From the NCBI GenBank assembly GCA_016787525.1, contig JAEUUP010000043.1, positions 48,615 through 112,614 of the forward strand: a stretch of 64,000 nt of DNA, in the 5' to 3' direction. Position numbers and translations under genes: made by a program. Numbering within the stretch: position 1 is the stretch's first letter; each line of letters begins with the position of its first letter. The notes below the pieces were generated by a model, which worked only from the letters and a program-made list of their open reading frames with translations, did not search any database and was not told the origin of the DNA. Source of the DNA: Saprospiraceae bacterium. GTDB taxonomy: Bacteria > Bacteroidota > Bacteroidia > Chitinophagales > Saprospiraceae. Positions 43,747-53,764 of this stretch are shown piece by piece.

Positions 43747-45420
43747 CTATTGCGCCAATTCCCTAATTTTTTCCGCCTTAAAATTAGTTTTATCGCTGAA
43801 AACCCCAGTAATAAATTTACCTGTTCGGTCAATAAAAGCATAATTTGGAAAGGTACTGAACGAAAAAAGCTGCATCAAATCAGCATTTATGGCATCGTCG
43901 AGAAAAATATGTGTGCCTGTAAGTTGGTTTGATATGATGTTATCTGTCCATTTGTCCATCGTTGCGCCGCGACTTGTGCAGATAAAAACATACTCAACGG
44001 GCAAGTTTTGCGTTTCGGTTTGCACCTTTTTGATTGTTGGCATTTGTTCGATACAAGGTCCGCACCACGTTGCCCAAAAGTCAATAATCAAAGCCTTGTT
44101 TTGCGCTTTTTGCTTCAAACTTGCTAATACTGAGGGGGCATCACCTTTGTCAATGCGGTATAATTTTGCGCCAAAAGGCGTTTCAAGAAGCGGTTTATTG
44201 AGCAATTGCGACGCATTTGAGGTCAAGGCTTGATTGACTTTTTCGATATTACGCATCTTTTTGTCGTAGTCTGCCGACAAAAAGTTCTTGCACCACTCCG
44301 TTTTCATATTGTTGAGCAAAACATCAACGATGACTTTCTGCTCATTTTGCTTTTTACTGTCCATATGAAATTTCAGCAAATCGGCTTTGGGTTGTTCAAA
44401 AAGGCTGTCGAGCATCGAAACAGTAAATAATGTCGTTTTTTCAAACAAAACAAAGTCCATTTCTTTCTCAAAAGTCTTGAAAGTGGCATCAGTAACATTA
44501 CTCGGGTTTTCCAAAATTTTTTGAATCATCGTCCTTTTTGTGGGCGATAAATCGGGAGCATCCGCCACACGCCGCCAATCTTGTAAACTACCAAAATCAA
44601 TTGAAGGGTCATTCGTTGCCAAATAATTGACATATTTGAACAAATAGCTGTAATAACGACACGCCTCTTGCGACAAAACGAAGGATTTGTGTTGTCGTAC
44701 TTTTTCCCACAAAGCGGCATCCATTTTTCGACCCCAATGATAAGAGCATACCGAGTGATAATAATATGAAAGGCGTTCATTTTCAATAATCCAAGCAAAA
44801 GGCGACGGATTTTCTTGGATAAAAGCATCGTCTTGTGCCTTGTATTTCGACATGATTTTGTCAAACTTTTCGGCAAATTCAGCCGAAGGCAATTTTGTTT
44901 TGGCACTCAAAAGAGCCTCTTTTTCAGCGTTCAAGGGGTCATTGTAATTATTTTGTTTCAAATTGTATTTACCCATAAAGTTGTTCAATTCACCGTCGAA
45001 ACCGCTAAACTGAACGCCTTCGCCATAAGCCCAAACACGCCCTTTTCGCAGTTTTTCAAAATCAAAATCAAGCGTCAGTTGTTTTCGGACATACAAAACG
45101 CCATAAAAATAGTCGCCTACTTCTAACCAAATTTGCTGCAATGGATGCGCATGAGGTATGACAATTTCAAACACCCCCTCAGTATTTGCCTTCACTTCGC
45201 CGCCTTCAAACTTGCGCAAAGGCACGACGACATTGTATTTTATGGCAATTTTCTCTTGTTCAGCAGGAAAAAAGTTGCGTATTCGTCCAGAAATAGTGAT
45301 TTTACTATCCGCCCTGTAAGCATCATAAACCGCATCTTCAATCGAAATGCTGTTTGCAGGAATCTGCGAGTGAAGGAAAAAAGAGGAGAATGAGAGCAGA
45401 AAGAGGATTAGGTTTTTCAT
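43747..45420 (-). CDS. TlpA-like thioredoxin-domain exported protein
   Basis: 557 residues with a signal peptide (LILFLLSFSSFFLHSQ). The C-terminal 140 residues form a TlpA/ResA-like thioredoxin fold with FWATWCGPCIEQMP (Cys near 449 and 452). The N-terminal 400 residues are a Bacteroidota-specific all-beta plus helical region of unknown function. Such proteins usually reduce disulphides in the periplasm. It stands as a single gene, separated from the helicase by a 15-bp hairpin. Exact 10-mers lie at 44128 and 45175. Confidence 0.9.
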   Translation of the reverse strand: MKNLILFLLSFSSFFLHSQIPANSISIEDAVYDAYRADSKITISGRIRNFFPAEQEKIAIKYNVVVPLRKFEGGEVKANTEGVFEIVIPHAHPLQQIWLEVGDYFYGVLYVRKQLTLDFDFEKLRKGRVWAYGEGVQFSGFDGELNNFMGKYNLKQNNYNDPLNAEKEALLSAKTKLPSAEFAEKFDKIMSKYKAQDDAFIQENPSPFAWIIENERLSYYYHSVCSYHWGRKMDAALWEKVRQHKSFVLSQEACRYYSYLFKYVNYLATNDPSIDFGSLQDWRRVADAPDLSPTKRTMIQKILENPSNVTDATFKTFEKEMDFVLFEKTTLFTVSMLDSLFEQPKADLLKFHMDSKKQNEQKVIVDVLLNNMKTEWCKNFLSADYDKKMRNIEKVNQALTSNASQLLNKPLLETPFGAKLYRIDKGDAPSVLASLKQKAQNKALIIDFWATWCGPCIEQMPTIKKVQTETQNLPVEYVFICTSRGATMDKWTDNIISNQLTGTHIFLDDAINADLMQLFSFSTFPNYAFIDRTGKFITGVFSDKTNFKAEKIRELAQ

Positions 45421-45452
45421 TTTAGATGGGTTTGGTTTGTTTAAACTTTTAA

Positions 45453-45485
45453 AACAGTCGGAAAATCATGGATTTTCCGACTGTT
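45453..45485 (-). terminator. 15-bp perfect hairpin after the helicase gene region
   Basis: AACAGTCGGAAAATC pairs with GATTTTCCGACTGTT around an ATG loop between the helicase stop (45494) and the TlpA-like start. Confidence 0.85.
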
Positions 45486-45493
45486 GAGATAGA

Positions 45494-48400
45494 TTATCTG
45501 CTTTTTATCAATGCCAACAAATCATCAGCTGACAAACGTGCGCTTACGTCTGCACCTTCGAGTAATGAATCGGCTAAATCCCGTTTTTGTTCGTGCAATT
45601 TCAAAATTTTCTCTTCGATAGTCCCCTCAGTAACGAGGCGATAAACAGTGACAGGTTTTTCTTGTCCGATGCGGTGGGCGCGGTCGGTTGCTTGGTCTTC
45701 GACGGCAGGATTCCACCATGGATCCATGTGAATGACATAATCGGCAGCCGTCAAGTTCAGACCTACCCCGCCCGCTTTGAGGCTGATGAGGAACAAATCG
45801 CCTTCACCACGCTGAAAAGCTTCGATGCGTTCTTGCCGTTTATTGAGTGGCGTTGAGCCGTCGAGGTATTGATAAACAATTTTTTTCTTTTTCAAATAGG
45901 TTTCCAATATGCCTAAATGCCCGACAAACTGACTGAAAACCAATGCTTTATGCCCATTTTCAATCAACTCTTCAACGATTTCGCCGAATAAACGCAGTTT
46001 TGAACTCTCTACAAAGTCCGCTTTCTCGTCCACCAAACGTGGGTGACAAGCGGCGCGACGCAATCTCATGATTTCTGCCAAAATCTGCAAATGTTTTTGC
46101 CCCCCCTCAGTATTCGGCGAGCCTTCGAGGTTTTGCAGGGCTTGGCGACGCAGAGCTTCATAAAATGCGCGCTCATCAGGCGTTAATTCGACAAGTAGTT
46201 GAATTTCCGTTTTAGGTGGCAATTCTTTCAAAACATCATCTTTGCGACGACGCAACATAAACGGCTGCACCAAACGACGCAGTTGGTCGCGCCGATTGTC
46301 GTCACGGTATTTTTCAATGGGTGCAGCAAATTTCTCCGTAAAACGGTCTAAACTGCCAAAAAGTCCAGGATTTATGAACTGAAATAAGTTCCACAGCTCG
46401 CCCAAGTGGTTTTCCAAAGGTGTACCCGTGGTCAATATTTTGAAATCACCTTGCAACTGCATCGCCGTTTCAGAACGTTTGGTTGCACGGTTTTTGATGG
46501 CTTGCGCTTCGTCGAGAATGATGGTTGTAAATTTCTTTTTTGTAAAATGTTCCGCCTCTCGCGTCATCAAATCGTAGGTCGTAATGATGATGTCATTTGC
46601 ACCCGCTTGGTCAATCGCCGCTTCACGGTCGCCTTCTCCGAACAAAATAGCGTTCAAATCGGGTGTGAATTTGCCAATTTCAGCCACCCAATTGCGACAA
46701 ACTGAGGCAGGCGCAACCACCAAAGTTGGTCCATTTTCAGCTCTATCCAGCACCAACGCCAAGGCTTGTACAGTTTTACCCAAACCCATATCGTCCGCCA
46801 AACAAGCCCCAACGCCCCATTTTGCCAATCGGCTCAACCATTGAAAACCTTCAATCTGATATTCGCGCAGCGAGGCATTGAAATTTTCAGGTACTTTGAA
46901 CTTGGTTTTAAAGGCTTTTTGGAGCAAATCAAGGTTTTTTTGATATTTTTTATCAAAATTAAAATGCTGTAATTCATCTGTAAAAACCGACATGGCAGGC
47001 GCAGCCAAACGGTGCAATTGCAATGAACCGTCTTTCAAAGGATTCATCAAACCATTGATTTCTTGCAAACGCTTGCGAAATTCATTAGTTAAAGCTAAAA
47101 ATTTGCCTGGCGACAGTTCGATAAATTGGCTTTTAGATTCGCTTAGTTGCAACAATCGTTGCATATCCAAAACCATATTTTCGTCCACTCGCAACTCGCC
47201 TTTCACCTCAAACCAATCATTTTTTTCTTTGATATTCATCGAAAACTGCTCAAAGCCGACCACTTTCGTGATGCGGAATTTCTCGCCTTTGGGCCACTCC
47301 AAAATGATGTCTTCATTGGCAACCATGGGCTGTAATTCCAACAAAAACTGCAAACAAGTATCTGCATCCGACAATTCATAGGTATTTAAATTCGGTTGGA
47401 TACCCCTCAGTATGTCGAGTTTTTCGAGCAGATTTTGATAGTTTTCTTTCTCTTTTTTCAAATCGCGCTTGGTTTGCACTTTTGCGCCACCCAAATCCGC
47501 AATGACCGTAGGCTCACCTATGCCAGGTTTGAAATACGGTGGATTCAAGCCAAAAGGTTTGGCATAAAACTCAACATGAAAGCCGTCACCCACAGGCAAT
47601 AAATGCACACAAGTCCGCAAATCTGGCTCTACAACAGGCAAATTATCCGTCGTTTCAAAAGCCGATTGTACTGTAACGATATTTGACAAGCCTTCCACTA
47701 CTTTTTGCAAACGCTCACGCCCTTTTTTCGGAACTATGAGCTTATTACCATTCATCGCACGAGCAATACGGGCGTGCTCTTCGGTGATTTTCAACAGTTT
47801 ATAGCGTGTTGGCGATTCTTTCATAACCGACCAGCCTGTACCTTCTATCTTTTGAGAAAACGACAATTCATAGCCTTCTTTCACCTCTTTTGCCACCAAA
47901 ACAGGTTTATCTTCAACCAACTGTACAGCTACTTGCGGCGATTTGTAGAGGAACAAAAGTGGATGCCCAACCAATTCTGGAATCGCTTTGTCCGTATCAA
48001 TTATATATTCATTGCCACCACTCCAACCATAATATTGCTTAATACCACGACTGATGCGGCGATCTTGGTCGGTCATACAGTTTACTTCGCCTCGCAATAG
48101 ACGGTGCAAAGCCACATTGCGCCCTGCCGACCAGCCCGTTTTACCATACACTTGTTCTTTGGGTTGAATTTGGTAGTTTTCAAAATCAACCAGCCATATA
48201 AGGCGTGCATCGTTCTCTTTCGCCACTTTTTGCGGTGCGGTCGAAGTCAAACCAAGCAAGGCATTAAGTGCAGATTCCCATTCTTCGATGCGCGGAACGA
48301 GGTCAATAAGTGACTCTAAATTGTCAAAGTTGGCGTTTTTACTGAGGGGGGTCGTTTTGAGTTTTTCTAATTCTGTTTCCCATTTTTCAACACTTGGCTC

Positions 48401-49999
48401 GATACGATTGAGCATGGTCAACAACTCAAAAGCCATCCAATTGTAGCCATTTTTTAACAATCGTTCAGTCAATGTCTTAACTGTTGACATCGGTAACATT
48501 TTTTCATCAACCAAAAATATGCAGATATAGATGAAAAAACGGTTCTGTTCCGAATTGGGCAATATGTTTTGCAAAGTTCGTTTGGCAAGCCCTTTTTCAT
48601 TTTTCAAATTGTTCAGAACAGCTAAAAGCGAATCATAAACTTGATTGAAAATACCATAATATTTCGATAAGCTCTTGTGGTGCGACTCAATTTTGCTGAA
48701 AAGCGAAGTATCTTGGGTTTTCAACTGTGCCAAAATCTGAAAAATTGCGCCCACTCCACCCAAAAAATCTTTTGGGTTTTTGCTCATTTTCCGCACTGCT
48801 TTTGCACCTGTATTGAATATTTCAACCGCTTCATTCGCATTACCCCTCAATAAAGTTTGCCACCCGAAAAAAACAGCCGATTGTATGTCATCAAAATAGT
48901 CGGATACCTGCGCCACCAAAGCCCAATCACCTTTGAACATGGCAATTTGTGCCAACATCCGAGCAATGTTTGGGCGGTCAGATTCCGACAAATTTTTCAG
49001 ATTTTTGACGACATAATCGAAATAGTCATCTGTAGGTGTAAGGTCAAAAAACGTCAATGTCAATTTCTCATTCAGCAAAAAGGCGCGAATACTGAGGGGT
49101 ATCTTTTCTAATTTTGCGACATCAAGGGCATCGGGCAAATAGTGCTTTAAGAGTTCTTTTTGTGAAAATTTGGCAATACCATTGCTATTTTGAATAGTTT
49201 GGTTATAATTTAAGCGAAAATCTTCTACTTTTCCTAAATAAAAGGCAAAACGCGCTTCTCTAAAATAACGTTCTGAAGGTTCAAAATCACGATAACGAAT
49301 GTGCGAAGGCTCCATCAGTCGTTGAATTTTGGGCAATAAAGCCCTAAAATCTCTGTCTTTTTCAAACTCATTTTCAAGCAAAAAATCAGCAAAGTCAGCC
49401 TTGATACGGTATTGTCCTGTTGGCAAATAGAGCAAAAACGCCGCTTGGTTGTGTTCCATAAGCCAAATTTTAGCCCAACTTGCCGTTAAAGCTTTGCCCA
49501 TATATTGAAAACACGAGTTAAATATCTCAACCATTTTGGTCATCGAAAAAGGCTCATGCACCAAGGCGGCAATTTTCAATACACGTTGTTCGGCTTCGGG
49601 TAAGTTTTTGTAGGCTTTGTAAAGCCCTTCGGGAGAGTAATCAGAGTGCATATTTTTGTCGGATTGTGTCGTGTAAACGCCATCGGGACCTTGTACAAGG
49701 GTTTCGGCAGTTCGATTGGGAATTTCGGAAAACTGTTGACGCAGTGCGAATAACAAGCCAAAAGCATGTTCACACAGTTCGCCATTATAAGAGCAAGTGC
49801 AATTGGATTTTGTGATTTCGCTACCTTTAAAGGCAATTCTGACCGCAAATTCGTCGTGATTACCTTCGACATAAGCCGTCCAAGCTCCTTCATTGGTCTG
49901 AGTTATGTCATAAACGCGTTTTTGATTGAACAGACGTTGCCCTTCTTCAACCAAACCTTGTTTGACATATTTGTCAAAATTATTGATAGTCCAAATCAT
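45494..49999 (-). CDS. SWIM-SNF2 family helicase, 1501 residues
   Basis: The N-terminus has a SWIM zinc finger (TCSYNGELCEHAFG, about 78-92). About 900 residues of helical, partly repeat-like sequence follow. The SNF2 ATPase begins near residue 1040: LADDMGLGKTVQALAL (Walker A, about 1060), ILDEAQAIKN (motif II, about 1164), then helicase C with YLDGSTPLNKR and ATDRAHRIGQEKPV. It is an ATP-driven DNA translocase acting on DNA-protein complexes. Large SWIM-SNF2 proteins occur widely in Bacteroidota as single genes; the role is not defined. Exact 10-mers lie at 45623, 46103, 47403, 48340 and 49090, with a near copy at 48843. Confidence 0.93.
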   Translation of the reverse strand: MIWTINNFDKYVKQGLVEEGQRLFNQKRVYDITQTNEGAWTAYVEGNHDEFAVRIAFKGSEITKSNCTCSYNGELCEHAFGLLFALRQQFSEIPNRTAETLVQGPDGVYTTQSDKNMHSDYSPEGLYKAYKNLPEAEQRVLKIAALVHEPFSMTKMVEIFNSCFQYMGKALTASWAKIWLMEHNQAAFLLYLPTGQYRIKADFADFLLENEFEKDRDFRALLPKIQRLMEPSHIRYRDFEPSERYFREARFAFYLGKVEDFRLNYNQTIQNSNGIAKFSQKELLKHYLPDALDVAKLEKIPLSIRAFLLNEKLTLTFFDLTPTDDYFDYVVKNLKNLSESDRPNIARMLAQIAMFKGDWALVAQVSDYFDDIQSAVFFGWQTLLRGNANEAVEIFNTGAKAVRKMSKNPKDFLGGVGAIFQILAQLKTQDTSLFSKIESHHKSLSKYYGIFNQVYDSLLAVLNNLKNEKGLAKRTLQNILPNSEQNRFFIYICIFLVDEKMLPMSTVKTLTERLLKNGYNWMAFELLTMLNRIEPSVEKWETELEKLKTTPLSKNANFDNLESLIDLVPRIEEWESALNALLGLTSTAPQKVAKENDARLIWLVDFENYQIQPKEQVYGKTGWSAGRNVALHRLLRGEVNCMTDQDRRISRGIKQYYGWSGGNEYIIDTDKAIPELVGHPLLFLYKSPQVAVQLVEDKPVLVAKEVKEGYELSFSQKIEGTGWSVMKESPTRYKLLKITEEHARIARAMNGNKLIVPKKGRERLQKVVEGLSNIVTVQSAFETTDNLPVVEPDLRTCVHLLPVGDGFHVEFYAKPFGLNPPYFKPGIGEPTVIADLGGAKVQTKRDLKKEKENYQNLLEKLDILRGIQPNLNTYELSDADTCLQFLLELQPMVANEDIILEWPKGEKFRITKVVGFEQFSMNIKEKNDWFEVKGELRVDENMVLDMQRLLQLSESKSQFIELSPGKFLALTNEFRKRLQEINGLMNPLKDGSLQLHRLAAPAMSVFTDELQHFNFDKKYQKNLDLLQKAFKTKFKVPENFNASLREYQIEGFQWLSRLAKWGVGACLADDMGLGKTVQALALVLDRAENGPTLVVAPASVCRNWVAEIGKFTPDLNAILFGEGDREAAIDQAGANDIIITTYDLMTREAEHFTKKKFTTIILDEAQAIKNRATKRSETAMQLQGDFKILTTGTPLENHLGELWNLFQFINPGLFGSLDRFTEKFAAPIEKYRDDNRRDQLRRLVQPFMLRRRKDDVLKELPPKTEIQLLVELTPDERAFYEALRRQALQNLEGSPNTEGGQKHLQILAEIMRLRRAACHPRLVDEKADFVESSKLRLFGEIVEELIENGHKALVFSQFVGHLGILETYLKKKKIVYQYLDGSTPLNKRQERIEAFQRGEGDLFLISLKAGGVGLNLTAADYVIHMDPWWNPAVEDQATDRAHRIGQEKPVTVYRLVTEGTIEEKILKLHEQKRDLADSLLEGADVSARLSADDLLALIKSR

Positions 50000-50090
50000 T
50001 TTAATCGCATTTTGAGGCGCGAATTTACGACTTTTTGAGCGGATAACTGCCGTTTATTTGATGAAAAATAAAGAAAGAGAAGTTTATAAG

Positions 50091-50123
50091 AAAGGCGAAG
50101 AAGTTTGAAACTTCTCCGCCTTT
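50091..50123 (-). terminator. Hairpin after the DinB-like gene
   Basis: AAAGGCG, AGAAGTTT and their complements form an interrupted 15-bp stem just beyond the DinB-like stop codon, upstream of the helicase start. Confidence 0.7.
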
Positions 50124-50128
50124 AAATT

Positions 50129-50689
50129 CTAACAAAAACTCCTTTCAGCTTGCAAAATATGCCTCTGATGATGCGCTGTCATAAACAAAAATGTATCGCC
50201 TAACTTCAATTTCAGCCACTGCATAATCGAAATTGGCACACGCACCTTAGCAATATTAACTTTTCGTGCACGCTCAATCAACTGCAACATACGCTCTTGC
50301 TGGTCAATAAATTCAGCAATCATCGCTCGTGCATCGGGTCGCTCGGACGGAACGGCATGGGCAGGTGCTTTCATTTTTGATTTTACGACCCCCTCAGTAT
50401 TCGGCAACATGAGGTTGTAAAAATACTTGCCCAACCAACCTGATTTAAAGGTCTCATTGGCAGTATAACCATTTTTTTCAGCCGTTTCAATCGCTTTTTC
50501 GATGGCGGACAAATAATATCGCCCATAGATATTGAGGTGTTCAAGGCATTGCGCTGCACTCCAAGCCGATGGATTAGGCTTTTTGTGCAAGGTTTCGATA
50601 GGCATATTTTGCCATTTTTGAACGGCTTTTTCCAAAAACTGCTCTGTTTGAGCGTATAAATCGTCGAGAAGAACTTTTGTTACGTACAT
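50129..50689 (-). CDS. DinB-family protein
   Basis: 186 residues from the ATG at 50689; the longer frame has no supported start. A four-helix DinB/YfiT-like bundle with His candidates for the metal site in CLEHLNIYGRYY (about residue 45) and HHQRHILQAE near the C-terminus. Family members include thiol S-transferases and many uncharacterised proteins. It follows the Crp-type gene on the same strand. The 10-mer at 50390 encodes NTEGVVKS. Confidence 0.85.
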   Translation of the reverse strand: MYVTKVLLDDLYAQTEQFLEKAVQKWQNMPIETLHKKPNPSAWSAAQCLEHLNIYGRYYLSAIEKAIETAEKNGYTANETFKSGWLGKYFYNLMLPNTEGVVKSKMKAPAHAVPSERPDARAMIAEFIDQQERMLQLIERARKVNIAKVRVPISIMQWLKLKLGDTFLFMTAHHQRHILQAERSFC

Positions 50690-50787
50690 CAATTCAATGT
50701 TTTTTGATTTTTTAATGGGACAAAGTTCTCCATCTATTTTTTTATAAAACTTGGTAAAAACCAAGATTTTACCCCCTCAGTAAAATA

Positions 50788-51372
50788 TCAAATCTTCACA
50801 TTCGCCAGCAATTTACTAAAATTAGTCGCGTCCATACCCAAATAGCTCGCCAAATACTTGTGTGGAATCATGGTCAAAACGTGTCCGCTACGGGTCAAAA
50901 GTGTGCGAAAACGCTCTTCAGCAGAATAAGATTGTAACTCAATTTGTCGTTCCAAAACACCCGATAAAGTTTGGCTGATGGTCAAACGCATCAAACGCTC
51001 AATGGCATGGTTTTTAAGCATCAATTCATCAAGTTGGTGAAATGTTGTCCGCAAAAAACGGCTCGGAGTCAATGTTTCAAGGTAATATTTCGATGGTTTT
51101 TGCAATAAAAATGAATCTGCAATACCCGAAAATGAAGGCGGATATGAAAAAACCAATGTCGTTTCGCGCCCATTTTTATCAACTGCAAAAGCTCTTTGAA
51201 CACCTTCTAAAACAAAATAAACATATGATTCAATCGTACCTTCATGGGTCAATATCACCTTGCGTTTGGCTTCAAAAGGTTGCCAAATAGCAGAAAAGGC
51301 TTCAAAATCGGGTGATTTCAAGGGATAAATGGCGTTCACGACGGCTTTTAGCTTGTCCAATTCTTCTTTCAT
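50788..51372 (-). CDS. Crp/Fnr-family transcriptional regulator
   Basis: 194 residues from the ATG at 51372; an in-frame TTG at 51396 would lie inside the receptor gene. The cNMP-binding fold covers about 20-125. The C-terminal winged helix contains LTMIPHKYLASYLGMDATNF, typical of the large Bacteroidota group of small Crp-like regulators. The start codon follows the stop of the TonB receptor by one base, so the regulator is translated from the receptor transcript. A 10-mer (50773) lies 5 bases beyond its stop codon. Confidence 0.9.
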   Translation of the reverse strand: MKEELDKLKAVVNAIYPLKSPDFEAFSAIWQPFEAKRKVILTHEGTIESYVYFVLEGVQRAFAVDKNGRETTLVFSYPPSFSGIADSFLLQKPSKYYLETLTPSRFLRTTFHQLDELMLKNHAIERLMRLTISQTLSGVLERQIELQSYSAEERFRTLLTRSGHVLTMIPHKYLASYLGMDATNFSKLLANVKI

Positions 51373-51373
51373 A

Positions 51374-53734
51374 TCAAAACTCAATTTTATATCCAATTAC
51401 AGGAATTATACTCATCAAATATCTGTATTGAATTTTATCCAAAGCCACATTATAACTCTGACTCACAGGGTTTTTACGATTGGTGGCATTTTGTACTCCC
51501 AAAATAGTGCTGCCTGTCATCCCTTTATATTGCACTTTCCACTCAATTTGAGCGTCTAAGCGATAAAAAGCAGGCAATTTTTCTTCATAAAGTCGTGTCG
51601 CATCGGTTACAGTCCGTTTTTGTTGCTTCGATTTAATCAAATCGATTGGCACAACACGCTGCCCGCCCGCATGACTGAATTTTATATCCAAACCCAATGC
51701 CGCAGGGCGACGACGATTATTAAAAGTCCACTCCTTTCCCATCAAAAACGTAGCTGCTGTATTCGCGTTGTAACGTGTGTTGCGCCAAATGCCATCCGAT
51801 GCCAAATATTTTGATTCAAAAAGACTCAAAGTCGCCAAAAGATAAAAATTGTCTGTCCAAAACCGTTCGAGCGTCATTTCTGAGCCATAATTTTTGCCCA
51901 AACCCGAATTACTGAGGGGTTCTATCGCGAAATCATCGTTCAAATTGATGATGCTGAAATTCGTCGCACGACCCGATGTTATCGGCACATCAAACAGTTT
52001 TTGATAGTACAATTCCGTTTTCAGATGCCAATTTTCTGCAAATTGCCAATCGTGGCTCACAATAAAGTGATGCGCTTTTGTAAAATCTAAATTTTTATTG
52101 GCTAAAACTGTGTCTTTCCCCACCTTAATTCGAGCAAAGTAATTGCCCAAAGGCTGGATTTGCGAATGTAAACCATAGCCAATCGCCACCGTTTGTTTTT
52201 TTGATACGGCGAAAGTGAGTGCGGAACGCGGTTCAAATGCCGTTTTTTGATTCAAAAACAGATGCTGAATGTGCGTACCCAGCTGAAAAGCGCCCCCCTC
52301 AGTAAAACGCATACGCCATTGAGCAAAAACATTTGTGAGCGTTGTGTTGTCATTTGTTTTGATTTTATCCGTCAATTTGCCGCCCACATCTTCTCTTTGT
52401 TGCAAATCAAAGCCTTTGAATGTCGTATATGCACCCAATCGTAACGTTTGTTTTGCACTGAATTTATGGTTAGCGACCATCGAAAGAACAACATTTTTTT
52501 CAGAAAACCGATTATTCCGAGTCACTATCAAGGGCTTGTCTGAGCGATCAAAACGATTGTCTTCTTCTCGATAAGTATAGTCATTGATGGAAAAAACGGT
52601 TTTTAAGACGGTTTTTTGCCCTAAAATTACGCTGTGTGTCACGCCGATTGCCCCAGTATTTGAGCCATCTAAACGTCCAAAACGGCGGTCACTGTTTTGT
52701 TTCCAAACATTTGAATCGGGTACAGCATCAATGGCTTGTTGGCTTTTGCCAGCAAACCCAAAAATGGTAAATTGTCCCATTCGTTTCGTTGGCAAACTGA
52801 CGTTGAATGATAAATCTTGAAACTCAGTCGGGGCATCGCCGACATTGAAACCGACCTTTTGCAAAAAAGACAAAAAACCATAGCGATAATTGACCAAATA
52901 AGAGCCACCATAACCTTTTTTGAAGTACCCCTCAGTAGCCGCATCCAATCCGATGATACTTGCCGAAAAAGTATGCTCCCGTTTTTCATTATTCCCTTTT
53001 CTCAATTTTATGTCAAAAACACCCGAAAGCGCATTGCCATATTCAGCAGGAAACGCTCCTGAAAGAAAATCCGAATTGCTCAATAATTGCGCACTCAAAA
53101 TCGAAATACCGCCGCCTGACGTTCCCACCCTTGCGAAATGATTCGGATTGGGCACATCCACACCTTCCATGCGCCACAACAAGCCATTAGGCGCATTGCC
53201 TCTGATAACCAATGAGTTACCATCTCCATTGCCGCCTGTTACGCCTGCAAAAGCCGTTGCCATACGTGCAGGGTCATTCAAGCCTGCGGCAAAACGGCGT
53301 GTTTCTTCGACGCTGAACATACGTGCGCTGACGGCTGCCAACTCGTTCAAAGGTTTGGTTTTATCGGACTTAGCTACGATGGTCACGGCATTGGTTTCTC
53401 TGATGTCTTCTTCCAATTCTATGGTCAAAACCGTCTCTTTGCCTGCTTCAACGGCGATATTTTTGATAAAAATGTCCTTATAACCGACAAAACTGACCTT
53501 AAAAGACTGTCTGCCAACAGGCACATCGAGCAAACGAAACCCCCCCTCAGTATTCACACTCGCTCCACGCAATGGTTCACTACCGAGCAAAACGATATTC
53601 GCACCTACTAAAGGCGTTTTTAAGGTAGCATCGGCGATAGTACCGCGCACGGTTTGTAAAAAAATTGTTTGACCAGAAAGCGTTATAAAAAAGAATAATC
53701 CGAAGCAGCACAGTGCATATTTCACAAAAGGCAT
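51374..53734 (-). CDS. TonB-dependent outer-membrane receptor (second copy type)
   Basis: 786 residues. The layout matches the receptor at 26188: signal peptide, carboxypeptidase-regulatory-like domain (about 28-108), plug (about 130-240, with NSLVIRGNAPNGLLWRMEGV), barrel and terminal SIIPVIGYKIEF. The two proteins are clearly paralogous over their whole length. A Crp-type regulator is fused to the end of its transcript. Exact 10-mers lie at 51910, 52295, 52928 and 53543; the last one encodes NTEGGF at the same place in the N-terminal domain as in the other receptor. Confidence 0.93.
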   Translation of the reverse strand: MPFVKYALCCFGLFFFITLSGQTIFLQTVRGTIADATLKTPLVGANIVLLGSEPLRGASVNTEGGFRLLDVPVGRQSFKVSFVGYKDIFIKNIAVEAGKETVLTIELEEDIRETNAVTIVAKSDKTKPLNELAAVSARMFSVEETRRFAAGLNDPARMATAFAGVTGGNGDGNSLVIRGNAPNGLLWRMEGVDVPNPNHFARVGTSGGGISILSAQLLSNSDFLSGAFPAEYGNALSGVFDIKLRKGNNEKREHTFSASIIGLDAATEGYFKKGYGGSYLVNYRYGFLSFLQKVGFNVGDAPTEFQDLSFNVSLPTKRMGQFTIFGFAGKSQQAIDAVPDSNVWKQNSDRRFGRLDGSNTGAIGVTHSVILGQKTVLKTVFSINDYTYREEDNRFDRSDKPLIVTRNNRFSEKNVVLSMVANHKFSAKQTLRLGAYTTFKGFDLQQREDVGGKLTDKIKTNDNTTLTNVFAQWRMRFTEGGAFQLGTHIQHLFLNQKTAFEPRSALTFAVSKKQTVAIGYGLHSQIQPLGNYFARIKVGKDTVLANKNLDFTKAHHFIVSHDWQFAENWHLKTELYYQKLFDVPITSGRATNFSIINLNDDFAIEPLSNSGLGKNYGSEMTLERFWTDNFYLLATLSLFESKYLASDGIWRNTRYNANTAATFLMGKEWTFNNRRRPAALGLDIKFSHAGGQRVVPIDLIKSKQQKRTVTDATRLYEEKLPAFYRLDAQIEWKVQYKGMTGSTILGVQNATNRKNPVSQSYNVALDKIQYRYLMSIIPVIGYKIEF

Positions 53735-53764
53735 GATAGGTTTTTAAGGTAAAATTACGGCATG

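Noticed and set aside
45494..49999. SNF2 helicase as part of a defence island
   Set aside because: No nuclease, methylase or other defence gene is adjacent; single SWIM-SNF2 genes are usual in this phylum.
52650..52662. CCCCAGTATTTG in the second receptor as a motif copy
   Set aside because: It lacks the TC of the core, so it is not a one-mismatch form.
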